DNA of 64,000 bases, from NCBI GenBank assembly GCA_009731375.1, contig BJOX01000001.1:1454675-1518674 (forward strand), written 5' to 3'. Origin of the DNA: Paulinella micropora (Eukaryota; Cercozoa; Imbricatea; Euglyphida). A program made the translations under genes and the position numbers. Of the stretch, positions 63,709 through 64,000 are shown piece by piece; positions within the stretch are counted from its first letter, which is position 1; each line of letters opens with the position of its first letter. The notes beneath the pieces are model-generated. The model was not told where the DNA came from and made no database searches. It was given only the letters and a program-made list of their open reading frames with translations.

Positions 63709-64000
63709 AGGCTTCCTCAGACTATAGCATCAGATCCAGATCCTGGACATGTGCCTCCATTGGGTCACCGGGGTCAGCCGATCCCAACGCATTGTCAGAA
63801 CACCAAACAGACATAGCAGCAACAGCAACAGCAGGGGCAGATGGGGGCTGTGAAGTGCATGAAGAGCTAGATGCGAGGGTGTTAGCTGAAGAGAAGAACT
63901 CGGAGACACTACGCTGCGCTCCCGAACCCCTCTCTCTAGCCAGGACGTCCACACTGCGCGGACGGCCGCGCCGCGCAACATCAACGTCACTTGGGGGAGA
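63709..64000 (-). mobile_element. 3' end of an ORF-bearing retroelement, possible LINE
   Basis: A minus-strand frame, open from the window edge, reads DVLARERGSGAQRSVSEFFS and ends EAHVQDLDLML then TAG. Only about 13 bases separate the stop from an (ATT)n tail. The last 60 bases resemble the 3' end of the tRNA SINE (ATGGAGGCACATGTCCAG against ATGGAGGCGCATGTGCAG). No RT motif is in view, so LINE identity is inference. Confidence 0.5.

Overview
This is a window of nuclear DNA from an unidentified eukaryote. The evidence is two genes split into many short exons by GT-AG introns, Ty1/copia elements, a tRNA-derived SINE and a TA-flanked MITE. Roughly three quarters of the window is microsatellite: TATC/GATA, TACA/TGTA, CATC, TTC, ATT, TC, CAATA and similar. 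I cannot name the lineage. Most long open frames here are simple-repeat translations and are not genes. Eight N-runs mark assembly gaps.

Region 1-13.3 kb is retrotransposon territory. A nearly complete Ty1/copia element lies on the minus strand (gag, protease, integrase, RT-RNase H; 1083-7577). It is joined through an LTR-like segment to a decayed second copia element (about 8.28-12.07 kb) that keeps a CCHC knuckle, a Gag core and the end of RNase H. An AT-rich stretch with no gene and a long poly-A tract containing a gap follow.

Region 14.3-33.1 kb (minus strand) holds a gene that appears only when exons are joined across microsatellite introns: an ABHD12-like alpha/beta hydrolase. Thirteen exons were placed by reading frame, splice sites and phase. 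They carry HGNG, VITFDYRG, the nucleophile elbow GHSLG, the acid-strand motif VVHGMKD and a C-terminal SHMF. Candidate upstream exons lie at 36.0 and 37.2 kb. Fragments of further copia elements (22.1-23.8 kb) and several short retroposons sit in its introns.

Region 41.1-62.8 kb (plus strand) holds a Mad3/BubR1-like spindle-checkpoint gene. It has a KEN box, a complete Mad3/BUB1 TPR-type domain, a basic NLS-like stretch and a GLEBS-like Bub3-binding motif, and it lacks a kinase domain. Twenty consecutive exons join with matching phase, except for one proposed GC-AG junction. The two genes diverge from a region around 38-41 kb.

The outstanding observation is shared by both genes. Introns carry tandem partial copies of the neighbouring exons. 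Copies in the upstream intron keep the 5' edge of the exon with its AG acceptor; copies in the downstream intron keep the 3' edge, usually with its GT donor. They are separated by microsatellite and reach 15 extra acceptor-edge copies for one exon. I know of no named element type that matches this. Retroposon families whose 3' tails are themselves microsatellites, (TATC)n or (ATT)n, offer one source of the simple-repeat seeds.
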